A stretch of DNA of 64,000 nt from Hydrangea macrophylla (Eukaryota; Streptophyta; Magnoliopsida; Cornales; Hydrangeaceae). Where the stretch lies: contig CM066994.1 of assembly GCA_033977485.1 (NCBI GenBank), positions 29,276,637 through 29,340,636 of the forward strand. Reading direction: 5' to 3'. Within the stretch, counting starts at the first letter, position 1. Each line of letters opens with the position of its first letter. Of this stretch, positions 35,068 through 46,933 are shown one piece after another. A program made the translations under genes and the position numbers. The notes below the pieces were generated by a model that was not told where the DNA came from, made no database searches, and saw only the letters and a list, made by a program, of their open reading frames with translations.

Positions 35068-35823
35068 TAATTGTAGCAATTGGATTGCCAATCTAGGCCG
35101 GCTCCTTCTCGCCCAAGATTAGGCAAGCCAAGCTCAAAAACACAAGGAAGAGTTTCGCACAAGTATATCCGCCAAGTTTGAGAGCACAAGTATATCAGCC
35201 AAGTTTGAGAGCCTACCTAATCTCAATAAGTCAAGCCTAGCCAGGCTTGATTTATTTGGAGCTCTAGGCTTTAAGAAGATCCAAGTATCTGTCTTATGCA
35301 TTTATGAAATTGTTTTGATTTAAAAAGAACGCTGCTATGTATACGTGCACCTTTTAGAAGTGAAAATTTTGGAAATTCCTAAAGATTAATTTAGCATATA
35401 GTCAACCATGTTTTATGGGTCCATTATTTTCATGTAACGATAAAAGCTTGAAACGCTGAACGTGAGTGGGAGACCATGGGTTTGAGTCTGAGAGCTACCA
35501 CTTTGTACAACATTTGTCAAGTCTACCCCAACCATCCTATGCAAGTAAGACAAGTATCACTGGAGAACTGGTCTAATATTAGTTGAATCTCTACTGATCA
35601 ATAGTCACGAGAGACACATGAGAATACATTACTAAAATTAGTAGGGGGTTAACTTTTCCTCAATCGAGAATAACCAAAAAAAAATTTCCAACTTCATAAG
35701 TACAAAGATCATGTTAAGACTACTATTGATTCATTACTTCCCACAGCAAGTAGACTTGAAAAAAACCTGAAGCTTAGGCAGTTAGTTTCATTCTGTTATT
35801 CCAGCTGGCAAGTTGGTTGAAAC
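35068..35823. other. Intergenic DNA with a short tandem repeat
   Basis: Two copies of cacaagtatatc-gccaagtttgagag lie at about 35158-35212. No gene is recognised. Confidence 0.5.
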
Positions 35824-36006
35824 TGTTAGGACATTTGTCAGTCTGTTATAGTGAGAGAACACAGCTAGAGAGAGAGGGGGATGTCAATATATTTTGAATC
35901 TTGATTCATTTGTAAAGCTAAGAAGAATTGATACAGTTTCACAAGTTTAGCTTCAGTTTCTTTTCTTGTATTTTCTGATTTCTGAAACTGTTATTGATTT
36001 TCAACA
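35824..36006 (+). repeat. Probable 5' LTR of Copia-C
   Basis: TGTTAGGACA to TTTTCAACA, 183 bp, TG...CA ends. It is followed by ttgtatctcagcatc, which looks like a decayed ttggtatcagagc primer site. There is no second LTR for comparison, so the call rests on position and ends. Confidence 0.55.
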
Positions 36007-36096
36007 TTGTATCTCAGCATCTTCAAAGAGATTAACATCTTGTCAGCAATGGCTTTTGGGAATTTCTAAGCTAATACATCAAATTTGCATCTAGCT

Positions 36097-36217
36097 ATGG
36101 CTGGCCCTTCCTCGCAATCTCCTTCTTCTCCAATTTACCTGTTATCCAATATCTGCAACTTAGTAACAGTTAGATTGGATTCTTCAAACCATGTTGTATG
36201 GCGATTTCAGATCTCCT
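36097..36217 (+). pseudogene. Copia-C gag, first part
   Basis: The frame opens at ATG 36097 (MAGPSSQ) and continues through NICNLVTVRLDSSNHVVWRF, typical of the N-terminal 'LxxxNYxxW' region of copia gag. It is interrupted at codon 41 by an insertion. The frame resumes at 45277 exactly as expected once the insert and one CTCCT copy are removed. Confidence 0.85.
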
Positions 36218-36664
36218 TGTTGGAAATAGAAGGATGAAACTATGATTCTTGGTTGAGGCATGCAAAGGATTGCACTGTCCTTAAGAACAATTCTGCCCCT
36301 CTGAGTCAGTGACTCAATGCACAAGGTCACAACGCTATGTTCTACAGGATTCAGCAACCAACTCTTCCAAACATGCGCTTGAATTGAAAGAGTAATTTGA
36401 GTACTCAGAAATTGCTCCAGAAAAATATATAGAAGAAGACAGAAGAGAGAATTGTTTTTTGTTGTGTGTTGAACTGGAAGAGTGGGATCATATATATAGT
36501 AAAACAGAGTAAGATATTAATAGTCAGAAAATAATGACTCTCCAACAGTTATATTTTTAACACAGAAAATAAATAATGACTCCAACAGTCGTATTGAGTT
36601 AAAACAATTTTAGCATGTGCAGGATGCGAACACTTATATAACCCAAACACTCATGTATTAAATC

Positions 36665-36848
36665 AGAAGGTTTGGGAAAAAGATTAATTCTATTATTTAC
36701 ATCCCAATGTATGTATAAGTTACAACGACTAAAACAAGAGGGAAAGAAAACTAAGAAAGGAAATAAAATTAAATAACAGTAGTAAGTGTGGTCAACATAA
36801 CCTAAAATAAACAAAACAATCCCAGAGAATAATCTATTAATTCCAACA
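36665..36848 (-). repeat. 3' LTR of Copia-D
   Basis: 184 bp; on the minus strand TGTTGGAATTAATAG to AACCTTCT. It matches 45078-45261. Confidence 0.92.
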
Positions 36849-36861
36849 CTCCCCCTCAAGC
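36849..36861 (-). promoter_or_regulatory. Polypurine tract of Copia-D
   Basis: On the minus strand gcttgagggggag lies immediately before the 3' LTR. Confidence 0.85.
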
Positions 36862-37530
36862 TGGGGCGAAGACATCGACAAGACCAAGCTTGCCAAGAGA
36901 TGATTGAAGAAGCACAGGATCAATGGACTTGGTGAACATATCAGCAGTTTGATCAGACGAGGGAACAAAGCTCGGAATAATAACACCTAATCGAACTTTC
37001 TCCCGAATAAAGTGAATATCAACCTCAACATGCTTAGTCCTTTCATGAAGAACAGAGTCAGAAGATAACATAATAGCGGACTTATTATCACAAAACAGGG
37101 TAGATGAGTCCGCTACTGGAAAACCCAACTCACTTAGAAGAGATCGAAGCAAGAGAAGCTCACATGTGCCCTGAGCCATAGCACGGTACTCAGCTTCTGC
37201 AGAAGAACGCGAAACAACAACTTGCTTTTTACTCTTCCAAGATATAAGGTGACTGCCACGGAAGGTACAAAAACCAGAAGTAGAACGCCTGTCATCCCTA
37301 GAGCCTGCATAATCCGCATCTATAAAACAGGAGAGACCTGACTGTGCTCCAGTTGTAAAGAAAAACCCAAGACCAGGACAAGTCTTAAGGTACTGTAGGA
37401 TATGGTAGACAGCATCCAGATGAGACGTACGTGGTGAATGCATAAATTGGCTCACAACACTAACAGCAAAAGTAAGATCTGGTCTTGTGTTCGTCAGATA
37501 GATAAGACGACCCACAAGACGCTGATACAC
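36856..37530 (-). pseudogene. Copia-D RNase H domain
   Basis: An open frame of 224 codons encodes the end of RT and RNase H: MYQRLVGRLIYLTNTRPDL, the catalytic DADYAGSRDDRRSTSG region, SSAEAEYRAMA and the C-terminal HVEVDIHFIRE and ADMFTKS motifs. It is intact in itself but shifted relative to the RT frame upstream (break near 37540), so it could not be made as part of the polyprotein. Confidence 0.9.
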
Positions 37531-37539
37531 TGAAGGGTC

Positions 37540-38439
37540 TGGTTAACTTAAGGTTCGGATCCATAGGGGAAGATGCCGGTCTACACCCAAGCATACCTAT
37601 GTCCTGGAGAAGATCAAGAGAATACTTTCTCTGGGATAACGAGATACCTTGGCGAGACCAAGCAACCTCAATACCAAGAAAGTAACGAAGAGGACCCAAA
37701 TCCTTAACATCAAACAACGTACCCAGATCACGATTTACCTGGGCAATACCGGCTGCATCATCACCAGTAATAATAATATCGTCAACATAAACTGAGATAA
37801 TAATACACCTCCCTTGAGACTGGCGACGAAGAAAACACGTGTAATCTGAATGACACCGAATAAATCCCATACTAAGCACCACATTGCTAAACTGTCTAAA
37901 CCATGCACGGGGAGACTGCTTCAGGCCATAGAGAGACTTGCAGAGGTGACAAACTTTCCCAGAACACTCCCCCTGAGGCCGAAATCCCGGTGGAGGATCC
38001 ATATAAATCATCTCAGTCAAATCACCATTCAGAAACACATTTTTAACGTCGAGCTGATGAAGAGGCCAAGAAGAAGAAGCAGCCAACGAAATAATAAGAC
38101 GAACAATAGTTAGCTTAGCCACAGGAGCAAAGGTGGCACCAAAATCCTTACCAGGGACCTGAGTAAATCCTTTGGCAACCAAACGAGCTTTATACAGATC
38201 AATAGACCCATATGCCAAATATTTGAGACTAAACACCCATTTACACCCAACAGTACGCTCACCTACTGGAAGATCAACAAGCTCCCATGTCTGATTGCCC
38301 TGAAGAGCATCCATTTCCGCTTTCACAGCAGCCACCTACTTAAGATCCTGGAGAGCCTCATGAATAGAGCGAGGAATAGAGACCGAGTCAATGTGACTAA
38401 GAAAGGATTGATAAGAGGCAGACAAACCCTGATAAGAGA
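37540..38439 (-). pseudogene. Copia-D reverse transcriptase
   Basis: The minus-strand frame 38335-37460 carries the copia RT signatures in order: NQTWELVDLP, VGCKWVF, KARLVAKGFTQ, LDVKNVFLNGDL, SLYGLKQSPRAW and the catalytic YVDDIIITGDD, then FLGIEV. The few codons upstream to 38439 also fit RT, with a stop. A frameshift separates it from RNase H. Codon 1 here is not a natural start. Confidence 0.9.
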
Positions 38440-39342
38440 TGTTTTAAAACTAATGGTGAAAATAACAAATTTGAAGAAGAATGACAAGACTGATTTATAA
38501 GAAAAGAAAACATAAATAATTTAAAAACAAATTCGTTAGGCAGGGCACTTCCAGGAAGCTTTCTTTAAGATAGTAATTTCCCCACTATGGTACAAATGGA
38601 CTCTTGGAAATCTATCTCAAGGATACAAAGCCTAACTTAAGACTGTTTGCACTGTTTAGCAGTCTTGGAACCACTGAATTTCACCTGACATAAAACCAGA
38701 AAATGCATAGAAAGAAGAAGAAAGCATAACAGAAAGAAAAGTCACTTCCGAATGCCTACTGATGCCCATAAATATAGACACCAAAAGTCAAGAAGAAGGA
38801 TCGTTCTTATTCTCCAGAAAGGTCGTGACCTCTCTGTTTTTGACCGTTGGAGACTTCCGTCGCCAAACAGTCCTTACAGTCACTGACCGTTATTTTTAAA
38901 TTTTTAACTGTATTAAAACCAACAGTTATTTATAACTGTCTATTTTAATCTTCTTCTTCTTTCTTTCCTTTCTTTCTTTCTTATATATATATATTACATT
39001 ATATATATATATAATTAAAAAGAAAAAATTAAAAAGCTTGAAGCTCTTCCATGGGTGTCCTCTTGTGAGGTATCTCTTGGGAGCTTGGGAGAGAATATGA
39101 AGAACCACCTCCTATTTATAGGAGAGGCTTTCCCACAAGATTACTCCAAGTTTCCTATGTGGGACAATATACCAAATTTAAATTTCCTTTCAACCAAATA
39201 TTTGGTGGGAAAATGAAAATTTGGTTTTCCCTCCAAAAAATAAGAAGTACACTACTATATGAAATAGTAAAGATTCTTATTATAAACTATTATTAGTAAA
39301 TACTATTATGTATATAATTCATATATATATATATATATAACA
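38440..39342 (-). mobile_element. Solo LTR (903 bp) inside Copia-D
   Basis: TG...CA ends (tgttttaaaac ... tatataaca on the plus strand) with AGAGA on both sides (38435-38439 and 39343-39347). There is no primer site or coding sequence. On the minus strand a TATA-like box (cctataaatagg, 39111-39122) is followed by a leader-like stretch, so the LTR probably points to the minus strand. Confidence 0.8.
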
Positions 39343-39347
39343 AGAGA

Positions 39348-40480
39348 TATACTTGGAAATGGGATGGTTAGTACTATCAGACAGAAGAAAACGAGCAGGG
39401 GCGACGGACACGGGTAGGATAACGGGGAGAATCAATATCAGAAGAAACAACAGAAGGCAAGGGAGAAGGAGAGATACCTGAATCCGGAGAAGACGTTAGC
39501 AGGGGATCAGAGGGACGTGGACGGCGAGTGTAAACTTGCGGTGGAGTCAAGAATAGGGATAGGCCTGGGTAGCATAGAACCCTCAGACACAACAGGCTCC
39601 ACCGGTGCTTGTCCTGCAGACGAAGAAGGACTTGGAAAAAAAGGAACAGTTTCCAGAAAAGTAACATCCAAAGAGTAATATAAGTGACGAGTAACAAGAT
39701 CATAACATCGATACCCCTTTGACATGGACGAATACCCCAAAAATATGCAACGAACAGTTTTGTCATCAAGCTTAGTGCGGGTAGGACTCTTATTTTGCAC
39801 AAAACAAGTGCACCCAAAAACACGTGGCAAGAGAGGAAAGAGAGTAGCATCAGGCTTAAGAATATGAAGTGGTGCCTTTCCATCAAGGACACGACTGGGA
39901 GTACGATTAATTAGATATGTCTCAGTGAAGAGCTAGGTGCCAAAAATATTTAGGAACATTCATACCACACAAGAGACATCTAACGACAGACGTGATGTGA
40001 CGGTTCTTATGTTCCGCCACACCATTTTGGTCAGGAGTATAGGGACAGGTAAGTTGTTGTAGAATCCCATCTTTATTAAGGGCAGACCTAAATTCATCAG
40101 TTATATACTCCCGACCATTTTCAGAACTAATATTACACACCACAGTATGATATTAGGTTTTAACCATTTGTAAAATTTCTAAAATGAGTAAAAACTTCAG
40201 ATTTTTTCTTCAAAAGGTAGACCCAAGTGCAACGAGTGTAATCATCAATGAATGTAACATAATAACGGTGGTGAGACAAGGCCGAGAATAGGTGAAGGGT
40301 CCCAAACATTAGAATGAATAAGGTCAAAGGCACTAGGTGCCCTGTGCATGCGTGGAATATACGAGGTGCGAGTATGCTTAGATAATTCACAAACCACACA
40401 TTTAAATTGAAAATCCTTGCAAGCTTTATTTAACGGTGGAAACAACCAACACAAATACTGAAAGTTTGCATGTCCAAGAC
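39348..40480 (-). pseudogene. Copia-D integrase
   Basis: In shifting minus-strand frames: pre-integrase LWHACLGHANFQYL (~40460-40500), IHSNVWDPSPI (~40300), YYVTFIDDYTRCTWVYLL (~40190-40260), an ENGREY segment followed by NGVAEHKNRHI (~40000-40120), and the integrase C-terminal region PRVFGCTCFV and FLGYSS (~39720-39830), then a Ser/Pro-rich linker. Stops occur at several points. Confidence 0.85.
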
Positions 40481-41197
40481 AGGCATGCCACAAATCTAAA
40501 GTTTGAAGAGAAAAAACATGCTTATTAGAGTCCAATAAAACAGAATTATTGGAAATAGGAATAACAGTAGCTTGCAGACTGGAGGAGGACACCCTGGAAG
40601 ACACTGGAGTACCAAAGTAGTAGAGGCCATCACGCTCATACCCCCTGCCAAAAATCTTCTTCGAAGTCAGGTCCTGCAAGTAGCAACAAGTGGGTAAGAA
40701 CACAACAGCACAATTATGATCTTTTGCAATACGATTAATCGAAAGAAGATTATAGGCAAAATTTGGGACATAATAAACAGACGAAAGGGTAAGATCAGTG
40801 GATAAACAAACATCTCCCTGATTATGAACAGGAATTAAGGATCTGTTAGCAATACAGACGGACTGAACAATAGGAGTAAAAGAAGAAGAAAAAATAGAAA
40901 ACTCACCAATCATATGACTATTAGCACCTGAATCCAGAATCCAATTGGGATGAGCCGACTTACCATGAAGAGCAGTAGGAGTACCTGTGGCAATGGCAGC
41001 TATAGGTCCAGAGGAGGAAGAACAAGTACCCAAAGTCTGTGACTGAAGCTAGGACTGAAGCTGGGCAATCTGTGATTGAAGTTGCCCAAAATCAGGTGAT
41101 GGTGAAGTGACCTCAACTACTGCACCAGTACGAGGAGCACCCTTCCCACGACCAACAGGAGGTCGGCTCCTAGCATATTGTTGTCACAACTCTGGAT
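40481..41197 (-). pseudogene. Copia-D gag end and protease
   Basis: The minus-strand frame 41033-40245 includes the retroviral-type aspartic protease motif WILDSGANSHM (~40915-40950) and downstream VYYVPNFAYNLLSI. Upstream, a Gln/Ser-rich gag tail (near 41040-41180) has stops. The gag is split here by the Tat/Ogre-like solo LTR; it resumes at 43817. Confidence 0.85.
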
Positions 41198-41202
41198 GAA
41201 GA

Positions 41203-43811
41203 TGTGGATATCGCAATTTTCTTACCCACAGCTTTTCTTTAAATTTCGAAACAATTCTTAAATTCAAATTCAAATACGAGTCGCCACTTAATTTTTTTTT
41301 TTAAAGGAAAAATAAGAAACCATCTTAAAAGGAGACTGATCCTTTGCGAAACCAAAGATTAACTAGGTTCGGGGATTATGGAATGAGAGAGGAAGGAGTC
41401 CGACGGACTAAAACACCCTCTCTCATCCTATCTCGCGATAGGCCTCTACTCAACATCCTTTTAATCAAACTATTAATCTAAGCATGCCCTCAACTAATAC
41501 ATAGACATAAATATACATCACACAAACATTTTGAAATGGTGTAAAATTGCTAATGACAAAATATCATTCAAAACCAAATAGTTCAACTAGCAAGCAATAT
41601 GATATGCAAATAGGGAACTAGGAAACTTACCCGGGATCCAGCCGCGAATGTTTAAACGTGTAATGCATACAAAAGCATAAATGCTAAAAAGGGTCTCTAA
41701 TCACATATATACACATAAGGCAAATCTGAATTCTAAGGTGTCGCACATGAGGTCAAAAAATCAACAAAATTAAGAAATAATTGAGCTAGAGAAGAGATCA
41801 TACCTCATCGATGCTACAAAACAAGGATTAGTCTACATGCTTTAGAAAGGACATGCAATATTAAAGGACCATCTCTAAATGTCTAGCTTAATTCTATTAA
41901 GTAGAAGAAATGACGTACCAAGAATTATAAGTATAAGTATCAATCTACATGGATGAGTGTACATGATTACGTGGGAACAAGAACAAACTATTGGATTCTT
42001 CCTTGATTTGGACCATTTAACTTCTAAATTTAAGCTTAACTAATCATTATTGAAGCATGGTTTAAGCCTTAACTCATGAAAATATCATTTGAGCCATTAT
42101 TTACAAAGTTTACCAAATCTGTCACAAAATTCTAGAAATTCCAGAGAGCAGACCTGGAATTTAAAAATTTGAAGAGCATACTTCCAGCGGTTTGATCTTA
42201 ATGATTTTTGGTCACAAGGTACCTTTATAAGTCTAGTTTCTAACCCAAAAAGAAAATCAAAGTTCCAACAGTTAGATCTCTGGGAATCAAACAAACACTA
42301 GACATCGCTAAGGAATTTTCAACTCTCTGTCCAGAAATTTTGTATGATTTTTTAAAAATAGTAAAAAAATCTAAAAGACTCTAATCTTTCTAGGGGGTCT
42401 TATTAACACATTAAACTTCATAGGACTGTTCTGAAATTCTTGACAGATTGTTGTTGTTCGGCAAAACTCATGACCAAACCGCTTTAAACATGAAATCTCT
42501 TTAAAACAAAAATTACAGTGGTAGGACTTTGAGTTATAGACACTTTCCCGTTGGTTTCATTCAGGTCCAACGGTTCGATGTTTAACTAAAAATCTTTGAT
42601 GAAAAGTGGTTGATGAACTCACTTCATCTTTTCTAGTTCATCTTTCACTTACTAATTGTAACTACTAAGCCATTAAACTTGGCTTTAGTTAAGCTAATTC
42701 TCCTACCATTTGATGGTCATGGGAGGCTAATGACTCCTATGCTTGTAGATTTCAATGAAGTATGGAGAAACTTCATGAAATCTAAAGATAATAAACCCAA
42801 ATCATGATAATGGACTTGGGCTTATCAACTACACACATTAAACATCAACTTTAATCCCCTTGTAAACCATGAACTTACAAAAGAACTAAAGGGCTTCATA
42901 TCAAGAGAATCAAATGAGACATTGAAGGTCACATGAATCTCAAGAGGTGAATGTGATTAAAAGAGATGACTAAAAAAAACCAAGTATTATCCAAGTTAAT
43001 TCATATTTAAAAGCTAATTAGTCTAAAGTCTAGCTCGAAATATCCTCAACTTGGTGATTTTGAAGGATTTCCACAAGTAAAACAAGCTCTTCAACTCTTA
43101 ATCCACACACAACTTACTCTTTCACTCTTATGAAGGTGATTCTTAGGTGTATTTGGAAAATTTGAGAGGTTGAAGATGAAGAGATTCAAGATAAGGTTGG
43201 GAGATTCAAGAATTTCATCCCTTGCAATGGGATATTCACCCTCTTTATATAGGAAAATTTAAAAGGGTATTTTAGTCATTTCAGAGGCAAAAAAACACTG
43301 ATTTCGTACGTCATTTTGTAGGTACAAAGTGTACTGTATTACAACTGTCTGCTTGAAAACACGGCACTTACTGGAGATGGAAGCGGCACTTGGTGAATGC
43401 GGAACAGCACTTGATGAATGCCGTCGCGACATTCATTGATTGCCGCACCAGCATTCAGAGAATGCCACGGACATCTCTAGGGACTGCCGTTTCTTAAATT
43501 TTGTGGCTTTTGAATGAATTTGGCAGCAGTCACTAACTGCCGTTGCGACACTGACTGACTGTCGAGCGGCAGTGAGGGAGTGCCGCACCAGCAACCCGAG
43601 AGTGCCGCAGAAGTGTGCCATATGCCGTTTTCTCTATTCTTTCTTTTTCTTTCTCTTTTCTTCCTTCTTTTTATTTTGGTTTGAATTGAAGAGCCTTTTG
43701 AAAAGCTTGAATTACCTTTGGAAGCCCTAAGTTAGTCGGACATTGTCATCATCAGATCTGGAGGTAGTTCTCCCCTTAATTCGACGTTTGGTCAAAATCG
43801 GGGTGTCTACA
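41203..43811 (+). mobile_element. Solo LTR (2609 bp), Tat/Ogre-like Ty3/gypsy
   Basis: TG...CA ends (TGTGGATATCGC ... GGGTGTCTACA) with GAAGA on both sides (41198-41202 and 43812-43816). The words gagtcgccacttaattttt near the start and gggtgtctaca at the end are characteristic of LTRs of the Tat/Ogre branch of plant gypsy elements. No internal coding region remains. A GC-richer stretch (43370-43620) repeats words such as tgccgcaccagca and gaatgccg. Confidence 0.85.
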
Positions 43812-43816
43812 GAAGA

Positions 43817-44830
43817 TCAAAACAGCGATCAACGGTATGGCCAGGCTTACGACAGTGCTGGCAGAAAAAACGAGAGCTAGTAGGACCCGTAGGACGAGGG
43901 CCTGAGGGGGCAGCAAATGCCATCTGATCAAGAACAGAGGTAGGAGGACTGGCCACAAGAGGTGCAGATATAACACGACGTCGGGGCTCATCACCATCCA
44001 CAATAGCAAACGCCTCAAATAAAGAGGGTAAAGGAACTGTATTGAGGATCTGAGTACGAAGGGCCTCAAACTCGGGCTTTAGACCCATCAAGAACTGGTA
44101 TGTGTGATGGCGGTTAAGACGCTTGGACTCAATAGCACCATCATTGGGAAAATCAGTAATAGGCTTACACTGGGCAAGCTCCTCCCAACGAGTTTGCAAA
44201 TACCCAAAAAAAATCTGACAGATAGTCCCAAGGCAGTCTGGGAAGCATGTGAGATATCCTGATAAAGCTCAAAAATACGAGAATCACTATGAGCATGGGC
44301 ATACATCTTATTTAGGGTAGTCCACAGTTCGAAAATAGTGTACATGAACATATTATAAACCCGCTCGTCCATGGAATTAAACATCCACCCTAAAATAATG
44401 CAATTGTCAGTATATCATTCTTCATACTTAGGGTCGGATTCACCTGGTAATTTCTCCTTGCCGAGTAACCATCCAATCTTACGTTTGCCTCCAAGGAAGA
44501 GGCGAAGGGAATTACACCAGGAATGGAAATATTTCCCAGTCAACAAAACACTGGTAACACACTGAGCCAGTGTAGTATGTGAAAGCGAGAGATCAGGGCG
44601 AGGAACTGTAGCTGCCGGAAGAACATCTTTATCTTTATCAAAAAACCCATAGAAATACTCCAAAAAACCAGTCAAAGAGCTGCCCGTAGAACACAGCAAT
44701 AAGGGACAAAGCTGAGAGAAAACAAGAGAAGACTCGGCGAACAAACCAACACAGCCGGACACTCGGCTAAAAGAAATGGGCAGCCAGACACTCGACAAGC
44801 CCAGACAGAAAAATAAAGAGCACGAAGGCG
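43817..44830 (-). pseudogene. Copia-D gag
   Basis: Minus-strand frames with shifts encode a copia gag: LLTGKYFHSWCNSLRLFLGG (~44500-44560), MFNSMDERVYNMFM (~44340-44384), LYQDISHASQ, then a 130-codon frame (44199-43807) with FLMGLKPEFEALRTQIL and the CCHC knuckle CQHCRKPGHTVDRC near 43825-43865. Stops and frameshifts break it. Confidence 0.88.
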
Positions 44831-45064
44831 GCTCTAATGCATCACATGCTACCCAACAAGGGTAGAAAAGGCAGCCGAAGGCTGCAGTAACAGAGCCACA
44901 GGCTCTGGGCTGTGTGACGTGGCCTGAGAGCCTGGTGTGGGCTGTTGCTGGGTGCTGGTGGATGAAGAAGGGCTGCGGCTAGGGTGAGGGAAGGGACTGG
45001 TGGTGACGCAGGGAGAGAACAGGTGGTGGAGGGGCTGCGGCTAGGGTTGGAGAAGGTCTTTCGT

Positions 45065-45077
45065 GGCTCTGATACCA
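45065..45077 (-). promoter_or_regulatory. Primer binding site of Copia-D
   Basis: On the minus strand TGGTATCAGAGCC directly follows the 5' LTR. Confidence 0.93.
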
Positions 45078-45261
45078 AGAAGGTTTGGGGAAAAGATTAA
45101 TTCTATTATTTACATCCCAATGTATATATAAGTTACAAGGAATAAAACAAGAGGGAAAGAAAACAAAGAAAGGAAATAAAATTAAATGACAATAATAAGT
45201 GTGGTCAACATGACCTAAAATAAACAAAACAATCTCGGAGAATAATCTATTAATTCCAACA
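45078..45261 (-). repeat. 5' LTR of Copia-D
   Basis: 184 bp, partner of 36665-36848. Confidence 0.92.
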
Positions 45262-45276
45262 AAATCCAACACTCCT

Positions 45277-45640
45277 CAATCTTGAAAGCACATTCTCTCT
45301 TCGGTTTTGTAGATGGATCCAATTCTTGTCCTTCCAAATTCATTGAATCAGTGAATCAGGGAAATCCAGAGTATACAAAGTCGTGTAATCTAGATCAGGC
45401 TCTCATGACTCTTATTAACGATACTCTTTCAACTGAAGTTCTTTCCTATGTAGTTGGCTGCAAAAGTTCAATAGAAATCTGGCAACATTAGAAGGAAGAT
45501 ATTCATCAAATTCTGGCTCGAATGTTGACTAAGAGTCTCTCGTCGTTAGATAAGTTCAACCTTGGCAAGAGAGCCTGTGAAGAATTCTTGAAGTTCATCC
45601 AAAATGCTGAAGTGATGAACTCCAGATCACATTGCAATAA
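45277..45640 (+). pseudogene. Copia-C gag, second part
   Basis: Continues the gag frame interrupted at 36217: LKAHSLFGFVDGSNSCPSKF, ALMTLINDTLSTEVLSYVVG and IEIWQH, then a stop at 45489-45491 and decayed sequence (SSLDKFNLGKRACEEFLKFI). This is the usual copia gag helical domain. Confidence 0.85.
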
Positions 45641-46185
45641 TGTTGCGGATTGATGAATCAAACCCCATTTCGGTGTACGATCATTGGCTATTTAATAAAG
45701 AATTTAAGAAAGCTATGGAGACACACTGGAATTCTAGGCAACAAGTAGGCAAAGCTGGTTATGGTTTGAAAGAAAAACTCAAAATGGGTAAGCAGAAAGT
45801 TCGAGAAGTCAAGTCTCTAGAGAGCAAACTCAAGTATTGGGAAGAGACACAAGAGAATTAAATGCTGACTGAAGATGAAAGACTGGATTTGTAAAAATGA
45901 AATCATATTCAAGGAAAGGGTTCCTTTGCAAAAAGGAAAAAAAAAAAACTATGGATCTAATGAAAGTTAGATTAGTTCAGTGGTTCAAGGCGTATCAAAG
46001 GGATATGAGGCTCTTTAGTAACGAATTATTACTAAACATTGCAGATTCATTTATTACAACTACTAAACATGATCCTACTCATATTTCATTTTGGTCAGCC
46101 CCAGATTCAGGTTCTATTAAATTTAATGTGGATGACTCCACGATAGGGAAACTGGGTCCAGCTGCGATTCCAAATTTAGTCGAGC
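45640..46185 (+). pseudogene. LINE fragment with a deleted centre
   Basis: 45640-45960 resembles the linker between endonuclease and RT of plant L1-type LINEs (ISVYDHWLFNKEF, a Lys/Glu-rich helical stretch, then LTEDERLDL). 45960-46180 resembles the C-terminal RNase H of such LINEs (SAPDSGSIKFNVDDSTIGK). The RT between them is missing. The segment sits inside Copia-C between gag and integrase; no target duplication was found. Confidence 0.6.
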
Positions 46186-46189
46186 TCAA

Positions 46190-46375
46190 TTCATGGTTTC
46201 AACTACTATATTTCATTCATAGAAGCTGTAGTAGATTCACTTAGACTTATCCACACACCCATAAAATCACCAACATATTCTGCATTTACTTAGTTCATCA
46301 AAGCCTTCGCTGAAAATCAATTTAATTTGCAAAATTAAGATCCTAAGGACAGATGGTGGTGGTGAGTATCAAAAC
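46190..46375 (+). pseudogene. Copia-C integrase, first part
   Basis: Homologous to 33900-34045: a decayed core beginning around YFIH-RSCSRFT and ending in LRTDGGGEY at the Copia-2 insertion point. The AAAAC before 46376 is the target duplication. Confidence 0.8.
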
Positions 46376-46580
46376 TGTAACAAATATTGTGGTCGGGCCA
46401 TACGGGCACCCACATGTTATTGGACTGGGTCCAAAGAGGTTTGGCTTGGACACCAAGTTACCGGCTTTTGGAGCTCCAAGCCTAGTAGGTCTTATGTGTG
46501 CCTATATATTATGATATACATCACACTAAAAGACCTAAGAGATATAATAATCTCAGCAGCCTCTCTCTCTCAATCACTTT

Positions 46581-46675
<95 letters not shown>

Positions 46676-46919
46676 CTCATTCACGGTTTCTCTCTCTAAG
46701 CGTATCACCAAAGGGCTAGGGATCTAGAACGTGGCATCATCGGAGATCGCTCAAGAAGCATCTCTGCGACTGTACAAGACACAAGAGAGTGCACGGAGGC
46801 AGCAAGTTCGTGGTTCAACAAGAGGGTTTGTAACAACGCCATTTCACCAATCGATCGAGTTATTCCGCTAGGTAACGCACCTATACTCGATCTATATACA
46901 TGTGTGTATGCTTTTTACA
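46376..46919 (+). repeat. 5' LTR of Copia-2
   Basis: TGTAACAAATATTG to CTTTTTACA, 544 bp. It contains a TATA-like run (cctatatattatgatatac) and then a long CT microsatellite (listed separately). Confidence 0.94.
46574..46668 (+). repeat. (CT)n microsatellite in the Copia-2 5' LTR
   Basis: About 47 uninterrupted CT units. The 3' LTR has a shorter run at about 54494-54552. An open frame of repeated Ser/Leu over it is an artefact. Confidence 0.95.
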
Positions 46920-46920
46920 T

Positions 46921-46933
46921 TGGTATCAGAGCC
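46921..46933 (+). promoter_or_regulatory. Primer binding site of Copia-2
   Basis: TGGTATCAGAGCC one base after the LTR. Confidence 0.95.

Larger units (their letters stand above)
36665..45261 (-). mobile_element. Copia-D: minus-strand Ty1/copia element
   Basis: 184-bp LTRs at both ends, target duplication AAATC (36660-36664 and 45262-45266), and the order primer site, gag, protease, integrase, RT, RNase H, purine tract on the minus strand. The LTRs differ at about 11 positions by eye (about 6%), older than Copia-1 or the gypsy element. Two solo LTRs interrupt it (38440-39342 and 41203-43811); without them and their duplications it is about 5.1 kb, a normal copia length. Confidence 0.93.
36218..45271. 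mobile_element. Solo LTR (452 bp) split by Copia-D
   Basis: The ends TGTTGGAAATAG (36218) and TCCAACA (to 45271) are flanked by CTCCT at 36213-36217 and 45272-45276. Removing Copia-D and one AAATC copy leaves about 452 bp without primer site or coding sequence, so it is best read as a solo LTR left after LTR-LTR recombination. Its own sequence is 36218-36664 plus 45267-45271. Confidence 0.8.

Noticed and set aside
46498..46719. Ser/Leu repeat protein
   Set aside because: Translation of a (CT)n microsatellite in the Copia-2 LTR; the same applies at 54410-54601.
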